Shown: piece after piece, positions 36,781 to 49,505 of the stretch
How the letters are laid out: the number at the start of each line of letters is the position of its first letter
How positions within the stretch are numbered: position 1 is the stretch's first letter
NCBI GenBank assembly: GCA_900074885.1
Contig: FJUW01000074.1
Coordinates: 247,006 to 311,005, forward strand
Direction of reading: 5' to 3'
Length of the DNA: 64,000 nt
Source: Rhynchosporium graminicola
Taxonomy: Eukaryota; Ascomycota; Leotiomycetes; Helotiales; Ploettnerulaceae
Program-made: the position numbers and the translations under genes
The notes under the pieces: model-generated
Database searches by the model: none
Told to the model about the DNA's origin: nothing
What the model saw: only the letters and a program-made list of their open reading frames with translations

Positions 36781-36983
36781 TACAGCGGTTAAGTATCGTT
36801 AGTACGATTACGGATTAGTAAGAGGCAGATGACCTTGCTGCAAAAGGTATAATCCTTAGGGGGCTCTGACTTCTTGCTAACTGATTGAGTATTTTGTGCC
36901 CTGCTTATGGACCTAGTTACTGCTACTTGTAGTAAAGTCACTTTAACCCCTGCTAATTGTACTAACAATACTTAACCGCTGTA
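36781..36983. mobile_element. Small inverted-repeat element, mariner/Tc1-type MITE candidate
   Basis: The 30-bp arms 36781-36810 and 36954-36983 are inverted repeats with 28 of 30 positions matching. The outermost TA on each side, followed by CAG...CTG, fits a TA target duplication and mariner-like ends. No coding capacity. Confidence 0.65.
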
Positions 36984-37244
36984 TCTCCGTAATTACTAAT
37001 CATAAGGCCTGGCCTGTAGCAGAGTTTGACACTAGCAAGATCGATTACCTCTGGCCAGTCCTCTATACTGGCGATGAACGCCAGTAGAGTATGTCTGCCG
37101 TCTACTCGCTTTCTCCTTGGGTCTGAATCTGTCCACTGTGAATTTGCAAAGGAAGCTTGATCAGGGGTTCTTCAAATTCAACATACGATGTCATACTTCA
37201 ATCATGGAACTCCATGACTTAGACTGTCTTCGCACCTTACTATA

Positions 37245-37427
37245 TGTCAGGGGGCGTCCGAGATATATATATAGTAAAAGTCTTAATTCTGTCTCTCGCT
37301 ATAGTAGGAGGAACTATCTAAGTGAAGCTAACTAACGGCACTAAGTACTTAGTACTATCTTATCTCGTGATAATATCCCGTGATATATACTTAGTACTAT
37401 CTTATCTTATAATAATATCCCGTGATA
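37245..37427 (-). repeat. Element 5 LTR (left; 3' LTR in element sense) with 42-bp tandem repeat
   Basis: Begins TGTCAGGGGGCGTCC and ends CCCGTGATA. Two head-to-tail units of about 42 bp at 37345-37386 and 37387-37427, each containing CTTAGTACTATCTTAT and ending near CCCGTGATA, fill the U3 side. Confidence 0.92.
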
Positions 37428-37514
37428 TCTCCCCCCCCTAAGTATAAAAAACTCTATCCCTAGAGAAAAAAGATAGTTCAACTAGTAATATATAGTAAAT
37501 ATAAATAGTAATAA

Positions 37515-40352
37515 TTATTAATCTTCTCTGCTACTCTCTCCTAATAAATCTAATATATCCTTATTAAAATTTAACCCGGTTATAATTTATAGGATTAAAG
37601 TTATATCCTCTATATCCCTATTCTCCTTAGTTACGACTATCTTTATCGAGGCTAGCTTTTTCATTAGTCTAATCACTCGCTTCCCTTTCCCTTTCAGAGT
37701 AGATTTAGTAAGCTTTAGTAATATAATCGTATCTTTATCGCTATCTTCTATAAGGTTAGAGGTCTAGGTAGTTAGTAAAACTAGACTTATTAGCTTCTTC
37801 TTTAGGTAGGGTTTTCTTAGTTCGTATAGTTAGGGTTCAGTATCTAGTACTATTATACCGAAAAGGCGTCTATTTATAGTATTACCCTAGTTTTCTTAAT
37901 TAACTAGATCTTTAATAGCGTATATTATTTCCGTATTTCCCGCGATATAAGTTAGTCCCTATATACTTATTAATTTTCTTAAGAAGAGTATTCTATTTTT
38001 AACTAAGTCTATAACTCTCTAATAATATCCTAGCTTTAAGGGTTAATATATTAGGAGTTATAATAGGGCGAAGATAAAAGACTTATAGCGTTTTAGTATA
38101 CTTCTATTTAGTTTTATAACGTTAGTCTTATTAGTTCTTTTTAACTTTCTTCCGCCCTTAGTATCCTTCGACCGGTTATAATCGACTATACTTATATATC
38201 CTTCTATATCGTTAATAAGAGTCAATAGTAATTTCGATTAGATATTATAGTCTAAGGATAATATAATCAAATTCGTTATATTTCCTATATCGACACGAGG
38301 TTCGATTAAATATAACTATTAATACGCTACTATACTACTTTTGATCTCGCTCTGAAAAATTAGGCCTCGTGCGTTCAGATATTCACGTAAGAATATAAGG
38401 TCTCTTATCTTATTACTTATAACTAGTACTTATTATAGTTTAGGTATAAGTAGAGTTAGAGAGTATCTTAAAATATAGAATAAAATTCCTAATATTACTA
38501 TCGTTAGGTCTAAGTCGTAGAAAAGTACCTAATATAGTAAACCTAGTACAAATTCTATATAGTAGCCCGGTCCGTTAATATTAATTCTTAGAAGAGCTAC
38601 TATACTTATAACTACGTCTAGTACTAGTAGGCGTAAGATCTATACTAGCCTGACTATCTCTAGCGCAATAGTATATATAACCTCGCTAAGTAGTACGATT
38701 ATAGACTTATAAGAGGTACTAATTAATATAGTTAGTAAGGCGTCTAGAATAGTAATAGGGTTTAGTATATCTTGAAGCGCGCGAAAACATTCTTCGATAA
38801 CTACTTTAGTATCTGCATAAGCTTAAATTATTAAGGAATATCTATTATATAATATCTAGAGAAGATATAATACGTAATTAGCGCGGTTCTTATCTAATAG
38901 AGATCTGTCGAGTATATAGAGGAAGTCCCCTATTAACTTATATATACGTTCTATCTCTACTATAAATGAAATATATACGCTATAATATATCGCAGCAGAA
39001 GCTATTACTTATAGGAATATTTTAAAGCTTAGCTTTAAACTATCGTGCCCTCTTATTAGCGCGTTATCGAGGATAAATTATCTATCGGTTCTACGTCTTA
39101 CGATAATACTAACGTCTTCCTTAGCCTTAATTAATAGAGATAAGGTTTAGTATAAACTATCGAATACTAAGGAAGCGCTAATTAGTTGAAATACTTTCCT
39201 ATCTACTTATATATCTTCTTTATACTCCTTAGTAAGTTCTATTACTCTAGCCTCCTTTAATCTTTTTTATCAGATTTTCTTCTATCTCTTTAGTTCTTAT
39301 AGTTCTTAAAGAACTAAACGGAGTTTATCTCTAAGATACTCTCGTATAATAATTTCTATAAAATAGTAGTACTAATTATACTATATCTCCTTTATAATAT
39401 TAGTAGTATTAAACTTCTAGCCTCCGAGAACTATAATATCTCTATTAAGATAAACGATATATCCGATTCTTATATTAGGAGTTATAAGACTATTTAGGGG
39501 AAAGTCGTTTATAATAAAGCGTAAGCAGAAAGCGTCTCCGAAAGCTACTTACTAAGAGTATAAGTATCTATTAATTAGCGAAAAGTTAGTAAGGAACTAT
39601 TTAAAAAGACTACCTATCGATATATTATAATAAGCTACGCCGATTAGATAGTCTCCTAAACAGATACTAGTTAGGACGCGAACGTTACCTTAGGGGCATT
39701 CGATATATAAGCTAAGTTCCTTATTATCCTAGATAAGTTAGTAAAGATAAAGCTAGTTCTTATAGTATACTCTATCCTTAGGAGCCTTATAATAGAATAT
39801 AAATAGTTATTAAAGTACTTAAGGAAAGTTACTATTTAGGTTAGTATACTCGTAGGGGTTATCTAACTCTCTACTCTATATAGTAAGGTTAGGTAAGATA
39901 TCTCGGGTAACTCTAATAATACTACTTATCTTATACCTTAAACTATATTTATTTCTCTTAATATCGAGGTAAAGTAATCTATCTCGTAGACTTTAAAAGA
40001 TTCGTAGAATATTACTTCGACGAACTAGTCAAGTGAAAGAGGATAATAAGTATACTAGGGATAATAGGGTAAGGGAGTCGAGAGTTCTTAGTATATTATT
40101 ATTAGTTGCTATATTCGTACGAAGGATAGAGTAGACTCTTATCGCAGTTAATATAGAGTTAATAGTAAGAGTGTAGATAAAGGAGTTAATATATAGTAAT
40201 AAGATTATCGTTATTAGAATTTTATATATATAAGTTAGATAAGGAGGAGCTTAAGGAAGTAAATAAACACGATAGTAGGGCAGGAATATTAATAAGGTAA
40301 ATATTAATAAGGCTAATTTACTAAAATATATATTATATAGACGATTTATTAT
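37515..40352 (-). pseudogene. Element 5 ORF3, about 945 codons, unknown product in the env position
   Basis: A single minus-strand frame runs from 40352 to 37515 with roughly 35-40 TAA/TAG/TGA codons, while sampled neighbouring frames carry 15-25 % stops. Its apparent start (ATA ATA, probably mutated ATG ATG) overlaps the tandem stops that end pol at 40351-40346. The N-terminus has a few basic residues then a long hydrophobic segment (KLALLIFTLLIFL) and a second one (ILITIILLLYI), like a signal peptide or membrane anchor. More hydrophobic stretches lie mid-protein (LRLLVLDVVISIVALL, GILFYILRYSLTLLI), and the C-terminal 60 residues are charged. I do not recognise it. It may be env-like, another element-specific protein or a captured host gene. 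RIP converts His to Tyr and Thr to Ile, which inflates hydrophobicity. Confidence 0.65.
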
Positions 40353-43300
40353 TTGCGTACTAAGGAGCCCTCGAACTTAGCGACTAAGTTCGATACGTCC
40401 TCCTTTAGTATTAAGGTAAGTTCCTAAGATATAGTCTAATAACTTATATACTTAACCTTATAGTATATCTTCCTTATCTTATCTCTAGGTTATTTTCTGA
40501 GCTCTTTACATAAGATCTTCTCGATAATATAACGTTTAGTGCTATCTTTATTATATATTAAGCTAAGTTCAGGTGCAGTCCGATTAAATAGATCCGGTAC
40601 TACTAGCTCTAAGTATTTAATTAAGATTACTAGGTATATATTTATCTATTTAAGTAGCTCTAGTTCGTAAATAAGTAGGTTTACTCGCTTAATAATCTTA
40701 TATAGTCCAGATTTAATAAAAGATAGCTTAGTCTGATTCTATAAGAGCTTATACCTAGAGTCTATCCCTTTAGCTAGTCTAATATAAACTTCAGCCCTTA
40801 GCTTAAGTAATACCGGTGTCCGGCTCTCGTTAAAGGCTAGCTTCATACGAGACTATACTAATACAACCGACTCTATCGCGTCCTAAAATAAGGTTTAATA
40901 GTTACGTATAAAGTCTTATCCCTCCTTTATAGTAAATACTTAAGTAATAATATAATTAGTAGAAGAGAAAGGAGATCGGGGTTTTTAGCTAAATCTCAGT
41001 TCGTAAGGTATAAACCCGGTAGAGGTATTTTCTGAAGTATTAAGGATAAAAGATATAACTAGTATAAAATCTTCCTAATTAGACTAATCGAAACGTCTAG
41101 TAATAGTATAGTATAAAGCGTAGATAAATGTTTAATTAGACCGTTCTGATTAACTATCTGCCTTAGGGTTATTCGCTATAGTAAAAGCTAAGCTAATATT
41201 AGCGAAACTATATACGTCTCTCTAAAATCCGCTAGTAAATCGTATATCCTGATCTGAAATTATCTTCTCTAGAACTCCTAGGTTCGTATACGCGTCCTTA
41301 TAATAAGCTTTAGCTTAGTCTTCGCCTCCCTAATCCTTATATCTAATAATAACCTTAATCTATTTCGTTATCTAGTCTATAAATAGTAAGATTAAGTCGT
41401 ATCTTTCCTTAGAAATTAGGAATCCTATAATTAAGTCTATATAGAATATATAGAGTTAAGTTATTAGAGGTGGAATTAGTATAAGTATACCGTTTAGTAG
41501 ACTTCTGCCTGGTTTCGCTATTCGATAAGTAGGATAGGATACTGCGTACGATTAAACTATTCGCTATATCTTATATATAAATACCTTATCCTTTAGGAAA
41601 TTATATATCCTCTATACTCTTATATATACTCGGTTATTATAAGCGATACTAAGGACCTTCTTAATTAACTTTTCAGGTATATATATACGTTTAACTCTAT
41701 TAGGGTTCCGAAAGAAAAGTAACTTTATTCTAGTATCGAATCGGAATAACTTAAAAGTGGAGATACGTTTATTCTAAGGAGACTTTTAGTAGTCTGTTTT
41801 TATTTTACAATAAAGCTATTTAAAAGTTCTATCTATTAGAAGCTAGCGTAAGATAGATACTACTAGTTATTTATCTATATATACAGATATTAAATATAAA
41901 ATTACTTTATTATCTTATACTAGGTAATATATTACTTTTAAAACTAAGATATCTCTATTATTTAACTCGTATACTATATTTAATAGTCTTTAGATTCTTT
42001 TATCCTAAGGCAATTAGCGTTATAGCCGGCTTAAGGTATCTGCGTTCAGATATATTTTCCTAGCTCTATAGATTATATTTATCTTATACGTATATTTAGC
42101 TAAGAAGAGAAACTAATTATCTAATCGGTTACTCTTCTTATAAGGACAATTCTTAAAGTAAGATAATATTACTTAATAATCCGTATAGATAGTGAAATTT
42201 ACACTATCGAGATATTATAATAACTTCTCTAGCGCTTATACTAGTACGCCTATCTCTAGCTTAGTAAGCTAGTAATTTATTTCTACTATAGATAAGGACT
42301 TAGATAGGAATAAGACCGGCTTTTCTACTCTATTAGTACTATCTACTTAATAAAGAGCTATACTATATCCGAATTCCTTAGAACTATTAATATAAAGTAT
42401 AAAGTCCTATCCGAAGTCAGGGAATTTAAGAGTTAGCGCTAAAGTAAGCCGGTCTTTTAATATATTAAATACTTATTTAGACTTATATAGTAAGTTATCT
42501 ATATATTACTTAGAGTATATTTTAGTATCCTTATAACGTTTAGCTTTCTAAGATTAGGTTAAATTAGTATATTCTTTATATCTTAGTTATAAAAGCGGAA
42601 TAAGTATCGCTTTAGTATAGCTACCTCGTCTTACTCCCTCTTATAGTATATTCTTAAATCCGATTATCTTAAGCTCTAATAATAGTAAGGAGATAGCTAC
42701 GTAGTATAGTATAAATTTATAATAGTACTTGAAAAATCCTAGCGCTTTTTCTAATTAAGATAAGGTTCTTAGAAATTCCTAAGATTATACTACTTCTATC
42801 TTCTCTTCTAAGATATTTAGCTCTAGTCTAGATACCTTATATCCTAGCGCCTTAATAGATAGCTAGGCGAAGTGGCATTTCCCTAGAGCTAGTATAACTC
42901 CGGCGTCTTCTAGTAAGGTAAGCGCTAGATCTAGGTCTTTTATATATTATTCCGGGGTAATAAAAAAGATAATTATATTATTAATATAAATAATAATAAA
43001 TTTCTAAAGGTATTAGTAGAATAGATTCTCTATACGTACTTAGAAGAATACTAGAGTTATCGCTAGACTTATCGTTACGATAGTAAGTATTTTATATCCC
43101 TTATACGTAGTAACTAATACTATCTTCTATTAGTCTACTAGTTCTAAAGGCTATTAGAAGAAGGATTTAGTAAGGTCGATACTAGAGAAAATCGTTACTC
43201 TACCTATAGCGGATAAGACGTCGTTAGCCTTAGGTAATAGGTATACGTTAAGTATTAACTTCGTATTAACTTTTCTAAGGTCGATTATAACTCTTAGCTT

Positions 43301-46300
43301 TCTATTTCTATAGATAATAAATACTAGAGCCGAAGCTAAGGAAGGTTATCCGAGGAGTACTAGTACTAGAGAGCTATTAGCTCTTATTAGATTTAAGATT
43401 TTATCTATTTCTACCTTATCTCTTTATAATTATAGGAAAGGTATTCTTTTCAAGTTATTAATCTCGACGCTTTCCTTAAATAGTACTAGTATATTAATTC
43501 TATTATTAAATCGTCCGAGTTCGTAACGGAATAAGTTCGTATACTAGCGAAGAATATCCTGTATTTTAACCTTAATATCCGCCCTAAAGGCGTCTGATAT
43601 ATCCGGTTCTATTATATCTTCGGGAAGAGGTCTGATTAGGAACGGGGTACTAGCTAAGTGCCTCCCTTCTAGCTCCTCCTCTATAAAGGGTTATCCTTCG
43701 TAGATACTAGCCAGGTTTAGTAGTACTAGGTAGTCTTTAATTTTAAGTATATATTATTTAAGTACTCTTAATATCTATTCTTATTATAGACAGATAAGTA
43801 TCCCCTCTAGATTAGCGAATAAGATAGATATAAGGAGGCTAGTAGTAATAGCATTAACTATAGAACCGAATTTACCTAATATTATATCGACTTAAGGATA
43901 AGGATATACTATATATCTATCTTAACGTTTAGGTAGTAAGCGATATATAATAAGTAAATTAATACCCTCCCTTAGGTATACTATAACTATCTATAAAAGA
44001 TAGATATTAGTATATTTTAAGGCAGATTTCGCAGTCTTCGCTGCTTTAGTTATCTTAAGGAGTATATAGTCGTTACTATCTCCTACTTACAGATAGTGCG
44101 ACTTCCCTAATAACTCTTACTTAAAGTCGAGTTTATTTTCCGAGAAAAAGTCAAGCCTAAAAAGGATTCCTCTTAGTATCTTTAGTACGATATAATATTA
44201 GTACGCCGGAAACTATAGTAGTTATTTACTAGAAATTATCCTATATAAAATAGGTATTTCGATAAAATCGGAAATAATAAGCCTAGAACTTATACTAGAA
44301 AGACTAACTCGTAGGCTATCTATCCTACGATAAGTCCTTATAGAAAGGAAGTATTACGCTAGACTTAGCTCGTCGATTAACCTAATAAGCGAAGTAGTAT
44401 TAGTAGCTACTTCTATCGGAAAGTTATCCTTACTAAATATTTAGATTCTAGTATATATATTAGCTATAAAGGAAGTATTATTTAGGAGGATAGATATCTT
44501 ATCTTTCGACTCCTAAAGTTACGAGTCCGGAGTCTTTATAGTATAAGCGCTAAAGATTAGTATTTCTCTATCCTAAGCTATAAGTAAGATTATAAAGGAA
44601 AGGTTCTTAACTAGGATAAAGTTATCTTCTTTTTCGTCTTTATAAGAAAGCGATATATAATTAGGTATAGAAAGTAAGGATAATAGTATCTTAGGTTAGA
44701 TTTATTCTATCTTTTTCGTTAAGGATAGTACTAAAGTAAGTTTATTAAAGACTAATAATATTACTAAAATAGAGTTTAAGTAAGAATAAAGCCGCGAGAG
44801 AACCCCTCTTAGGTCTCGCGGTAAGCTTTTCCCGAGTCCGCGGATAAGGAAAGACTTATAGTTTCGGGCGATTTATTATCCTCTGAATTATACTCTTAAT
44901 CCGGTTAGTATAAGAATCCGTTATTAGAATAATTAAGTATAACTAGTAATTAGGAATAGTACGTATTATACTTATTAAAATTCCTAGTTATTAATAGGTA
45001 TTAAAGAGAGTACTAAAGTTGATTTATTATCACGGGAACTTAGGGCTAGTACTAGTATAGCTACTAGTTCTAATAGGGTTATCTTCTATTACGCTAAGTA
45101 GTTAGTATAGAGGCTAGTACTAATATAGTTAACTTATTAGCCTTATCCCTCTCCTTCTCTTATTATTACTTTCTTCTGAACTCGGCGTATTCTACTAGAG
45201 GTATCTAAGGTCGCGGATAGAGTATCAGGAGTTAAGTAGGTACTATTATCATTAGGTATAGTCCCGTTAGTACTATTAGTACTAGTACTTAACTCTATCG
45301 TTCGCTTCGGGGGTCTCTATCTCGCCTAATACCTTAGCGGTGCGAATTATCTATTACTAGTCGTTATAACTCCTATATCTCCTTAGTTTACTCGTCGATA
45401 AAAGACTATATCTATAAGTAAGCTTCACTCGCATAATTCTTAGTATTATAGATCTTTAACTTAAACTAATTTACTATATTACTATAGTCTAATAATAATA
45501 TACTAAAAGCTAAGCTTAGATCTAAAGCTTAGTATATTAATCAGAAAATAAAATCTTAGTTTATCTCTCCTGCCTCGATATAGAGATTATATTTATTATC
45601 TAAGAACTATCTTAAGGATAACTCGCTCTTATTCTTAAAAGAATATCTTAAGGCGTTAGCTTTCTATACTATTACGCTTAGATTCGTATAGAATTAGAGT
45701 AGGAGTTAATATTTCTATTCTTCTAAGCTCCGAGCTATAAAGCTAGTGATTTCCGGAGATAAGGTACTAAACTAAATAGCGGCCTTATCTTTTATATAAA
45801 TTAGTAGGACCTTAAGGACTATATCCTCTCCGTAATAAGCTACTATCATATTAAGTATCGCGATATAGCTAGTAATAGAAGTAGTACTATTAAACTATCC
45901 TATATCTTATAAGCGAAGTCGTTAGTATTAGGTATTAGGCATAAGTAGCTTATTATCCTATTATAGTCTCCCTAAGTCTTAGGAGTCCGAGTTATCTCCG
46001 TCTCCTATATTAAGTACGTTATTATCGTATGCGAAGTTATAGTAGTAATTCGGAAGAGGAAGTTCTATCTTAATAGAAAGTCGGATAGATACTAGAGTAC
46101 AAGAGATTAATAGTCTTAGAACTACTAGTATAGAAGATATACGTATAGTTATCTTAGCTTCTAGGGAGCCGGCTTAGAACTAAGTTAAGAAGATATTAAA
46201 AGAAGCTACTAACTTAAGGGCTATTATTCCTAGAGTACTAATTACTCTAATAGCTTTATCTTTTAAGTTAGTTAGAATACCGGAGTCTAAGGTACGGACT

Positions 46301-47100
46301 AAGGCTTTAGCTTATCTTAGAATTAGTAAGAGGATTAGTCCGACTAAGTATTTATTACCTCTATCCTCTATATCCTCTTATAGGGTCTAGATGAAGATAG
46401 TATCGCTCTTCTACTCGTTCTTAGTATATACTAATACTATAGCTATAGCTATCGGCAGTATAAATATAGAGCTAAGTAGCCGGTTTATTAAGATAAATTT
46501 ATCTTATAGCTATCTCGCTAATTCTTCGGCTCTAGGTAAGGTCTTATCCTTTAGTAAGATAGACTATCTCGGTAAGAGAGACTTCGATAACTATAACGAT
46601 TAGTCGATCAGAGAAGTCTATTTTTAATAGAAAGAGGTTATTAGGACTATTAGCTTAGGGAAGGCCTAGTCTCGGATTATTTATAAGTCGGCCGGTAGAG
46701 ATATATATTAGTATTAACTTCGGGATATAATCTGTATTAGCGTAACTAGTACTCTCTCGGTAGGTTAATCTAATTCGGTATCTTAGATTAATTAAAGGTT
46801 ACGAGGCGCTATAAGAAAAGGACTCGGTTTAGGTGATAATCGTAATAGTATCTCTAGGTGTTCTTAAATAGGGGATATAGATAGACCGGCGAAAGAAGTC
46901 CGTATAGATTACTTTAATTCAGGTATTAAAGATAAAAATCTCCTTTAGTAGTCTCTTAAGCGATTACTCCTCCCTTTAGTATTAGAGCTTCTAATATAGT
47001 AGTATATAGAGTAGTACTACTAGTAAAGTCTCCGGAGTATCGCAAGGGTTCCGGGTAAGTAAGAGAAGGTCCTTTATATAAAAGGTAGTAGTTTAAAGAC
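40346..47100 (-). pseudogene. Element 5 gag-pol relic
   Basis: Minus strand. The RT active site at 42988-42977 reads YINN for YIDD and lies in a KFIIIYINNI context. The integrase core includes DLILLFID, IISDQDIRFTS and NPKADS.SERSN, i.e. the D-D-E order, at about 41410-41130. The chromodomain-like segment (RYIIEKILCKEL through YKVKYISY) is at about 40540-40380, and the frame ends VRK then two stops at 40351-40346. Stops are mostly TAA/TAG. Gag limits and a zinc knuckle could not be fixed by eye. Confidence 0.85.
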
Positions 47101-47134
47101 TTAATTTTACCTTATACTCTTAGAATTGCTACTA

Positions 47135-47317
47135 TATTAGGGGGCGTCCGAGATATATATATAGTAAAAGTCTTAATTCTGTCTCTCGCTATAATAGGAG
47201 GAACTATCTAAGTGAAGCTAACTAACGGCACTAAGTACTTAGTGCTATCTTGTCTCGTGATGATATCCCGTGACATGTACTTAGTGCTGTCTTGTCTTAT
47301 GATGATGTCCCGTGATA
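47135..47317 (-). repeat. Element 5 LTR (right; 5' LTR in element sense) with 42-bp tandem repeat
   Basis: Begins TATTAGGGGGCGTCC. The last 80 bases keep TG and CA (GTGCTGTCTTGTCTTATGATGA) where the left LTR has TA. The 42-bp units are at 47235-47276 and 47277-47317. Confidence 0.92.
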
Positions 47318-47322
47318 CTATG

Positions 47323-48247
47323 GCTTGGCTAGATTTCGGGTACGTGTCGGAATTGGGTTGGGGCTTTTCTCATTGTTCAATACCTTAGCTCAGAAAATCC
47401 TGTTTTTAATTTCCGCCACTTTCGACTTTTTCTTTTTTAATCAACATCTTTCATTTGTTGAATGTGTTTGAGAATCCTATTATATAAGCAAGTCATTCCT
47501 AAAGTTTTGTGGATAATGCCAAGTGGAAGTCACCTTTTCACCTGAAATAAAACAACAAGCAAAAGCTTGATTACAAGGAGACTATAGACACCTAAAAACC
47601 CCTCTTAATATGCCTCTGCGCTTCTCCTCCTACTATAAAGAAAGCGTAAATCGAAATAATGCACTATTGCGTCAACATTACTGTTATCACCAGGGGTGCT
47701 GAGTTAATAGCACAAAAGAGAAGTAAGATCAGCTTTGGTAAAATCTTTTTCAACTTAGGGTCCAAAAAGCGAGGAACGAGAAGAGGGATATTTTCAGTTA
47801 GCACAAAGTTCAAAGGACGTCTTATACGAGGTTCTTCTCGTCGTTCCGACCAAAACCACTTTTCATAGATAGATCAATTCTTAAACAGGGACCTAAGATC
47901 ATCTGCCCCGACCAGGAAGACTTACCTCAGTAATTATCTAGGGTCATAACGGCGCTCTAGGACTTCATTTACTAGATAATCGAAGCTAGTCACTATGGTC
48001 TCATACTTGGCTTGATCTATCTATCTGACACGCATTAAAGCGGCTTCGGTTGGGACTCCACTTCCTGCTGACCACTACTCCCTTATAATGCGAGATGACA
48101 GATTCCATGCATTTATTATATCTAATAGCTACTACATATCGAAATAATCTTCACGTTTGGGAGGCTAGCGTAGGAGTTATCTTGCTTAGCACACCGATAT
48201 CTAAGTAGCATAACCAAAGATCGAGAAGTAAGATAGCGGTTCTCAGA
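47323..48247. other. Host DNA between element 5 and the MITE
   Basis: A 69-aa frame at 47659-47868 (starting MHYCVNITVITRG) has no recognisable motif. No other candidate seen. Confidence 0.45.
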
Positions 48248-48673
48248 AGGCTGCGGCATGGTTTCTGGGTTTTTTTCGAAAAACCTTTCCATAGGGCCTT
48301 ATAGGGCACTATAGATGGGTTTCATAAGAAGTGTAAACCCCATAGGTAGATATATACTAGAGAGGGAAACCTATAGATATTTTACTAGTACTTATAGGTT
48401 TTCTAATCTTTATAATTCGCATACCTTTTATATATTTCATAATAATACGAGTATCCCTCGTTATTTATAGTATATATCTCTATTATCAAAAAAAAAAATG
48501 TTATAAGATATACGATTTATGAAGACTAGAAAACCTACAGGTTTTTACTACCTCTATGACCTATAAATAGAGTACCTATTGATAGGGTGGAAAAATCTCT
48601 CTAAGACCTAACGGGCGTATAGATGGGGTTTTTTTTTCAGGCTTGCCATCTATGGTGCCCCATGCCGCAGCCT
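48248..48673. mobile_element. 426-bp MITE with 14-bp terminal inverted repeats
   Basis: AGGCTGCGGCATGG at 48248-48261 is repeated inverted at 48660-48673. Subterminal sequence is also partly inverted: TATAGGTTTTCTAATCTT near 48385 mirrors CTGTAGGTTTTCTAGTCTT near 48530, so the whole element can fold into a long imperfect hairpin. The flanks read AGA on both sides, a possible 3-bp target duplication. No ORF. A truncated relative is at 36180-36256. Confidence 0.8.
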
Positions 48674-49505
48674 AGAACTTCTCAAGTTCTCTCGGTATTT
48701 AATATATAGCCAAATACTGACGATTACGAAAACGATCTGATAGTCGTTATTCGTATTCCTAGATTAGGTAATTTTTAACTCCGGATAATCTATAGTCTAT
48801 TAATATCTCTAAAGTAATTCCGACAACGTATCATATCCCAAAAAATTACTATTCGACCAGTCGGATGCTAAATTCTCTGCTAATACCAATTATGTATCTT
48901 ACGAATATAATCAAAAGACTATGTGGTCAGTTAGACTTTGACTCGATAATATCGTCCTCGTTCAGAAAGCACTCGGTTTGATATCGTAAACGAGGTCTAG
49001 TTTATATATATAGTACTTATTCTCACGATCTTTATTTTTACTATCATCTTATAATGCTAGTACGCGATCACGACCTTTCTCTTCAGGTGCAAAGTGACGT
49101 CTAGATATAGAAGGCCGTAACCGGCCCTATCATAAGCTCACCGGCGAAACCTCTATCCACTTCGCTATCATAGTTATATTACTAGTCTATAAACTTGCTA
49201 AGTCGTTTAATACTAGTCGATAAAAAGGCTAAATTTTTTAGATTAAGACTTTGATGCTAACGAAATTCGTGTTAGGAGAATTAACTTGTTAATAAAGTAA
49301 AGTTATACAACTTTGAAGTTTACCTTAGTAATGTCCTATGGAATTTTTGCGACTTTCACTTCGAGCGAGATATTGAATGGTTCGTAAAGTTACATGAAAT
49401 AAGCTAATTCCGGCCCATAAGTTACAGCTCTAGTGGCAGCATAGCTGATAAGATATAACCAGAAATTAAAGAAGAAGAAGGATCGTACACGAGATAAGTA
49501 CCAAC
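48674..49505. other. AT-rich DNA, no gene seen
   Basis: Moderately TA-rich and possibly old repeat DNA. There is no frame or repeat boundary that I can support. Confidence 0.45.

Larger units (their letters stand above)
37245..47317 (-). mobile_element. Element 5: 10.1-kb Ty3/gypsy chromovirus-like element with a third ORF
   Basis: LTRs of 183 bp (37245-37427 and 47135-47317) have flanks CTATA (37240-37244) and CTATG (47318-47322), a target duplication differing by one RIP-type change. Polypyrimidine at 37428-37438 puts it on the minus strand. The internal edge at 47134 reads TAGTAGC on the minus strand, possibly a mutated TGGTAGC primer-binding start. Domain order is gag, retropepsin, RT, RNase H, integrase and chromodomain, then an extra frame of about 2.8 kb before the 3' LTR. 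Confidence 0.92.

Noticed and set aside
37245..47317. Copia (Ty1) assignment for element 5
   Set aside because: RT precedes RNase H and integrase, and the integrase ends in a chromodomain-like segment, which is Ty3/gypsy order.
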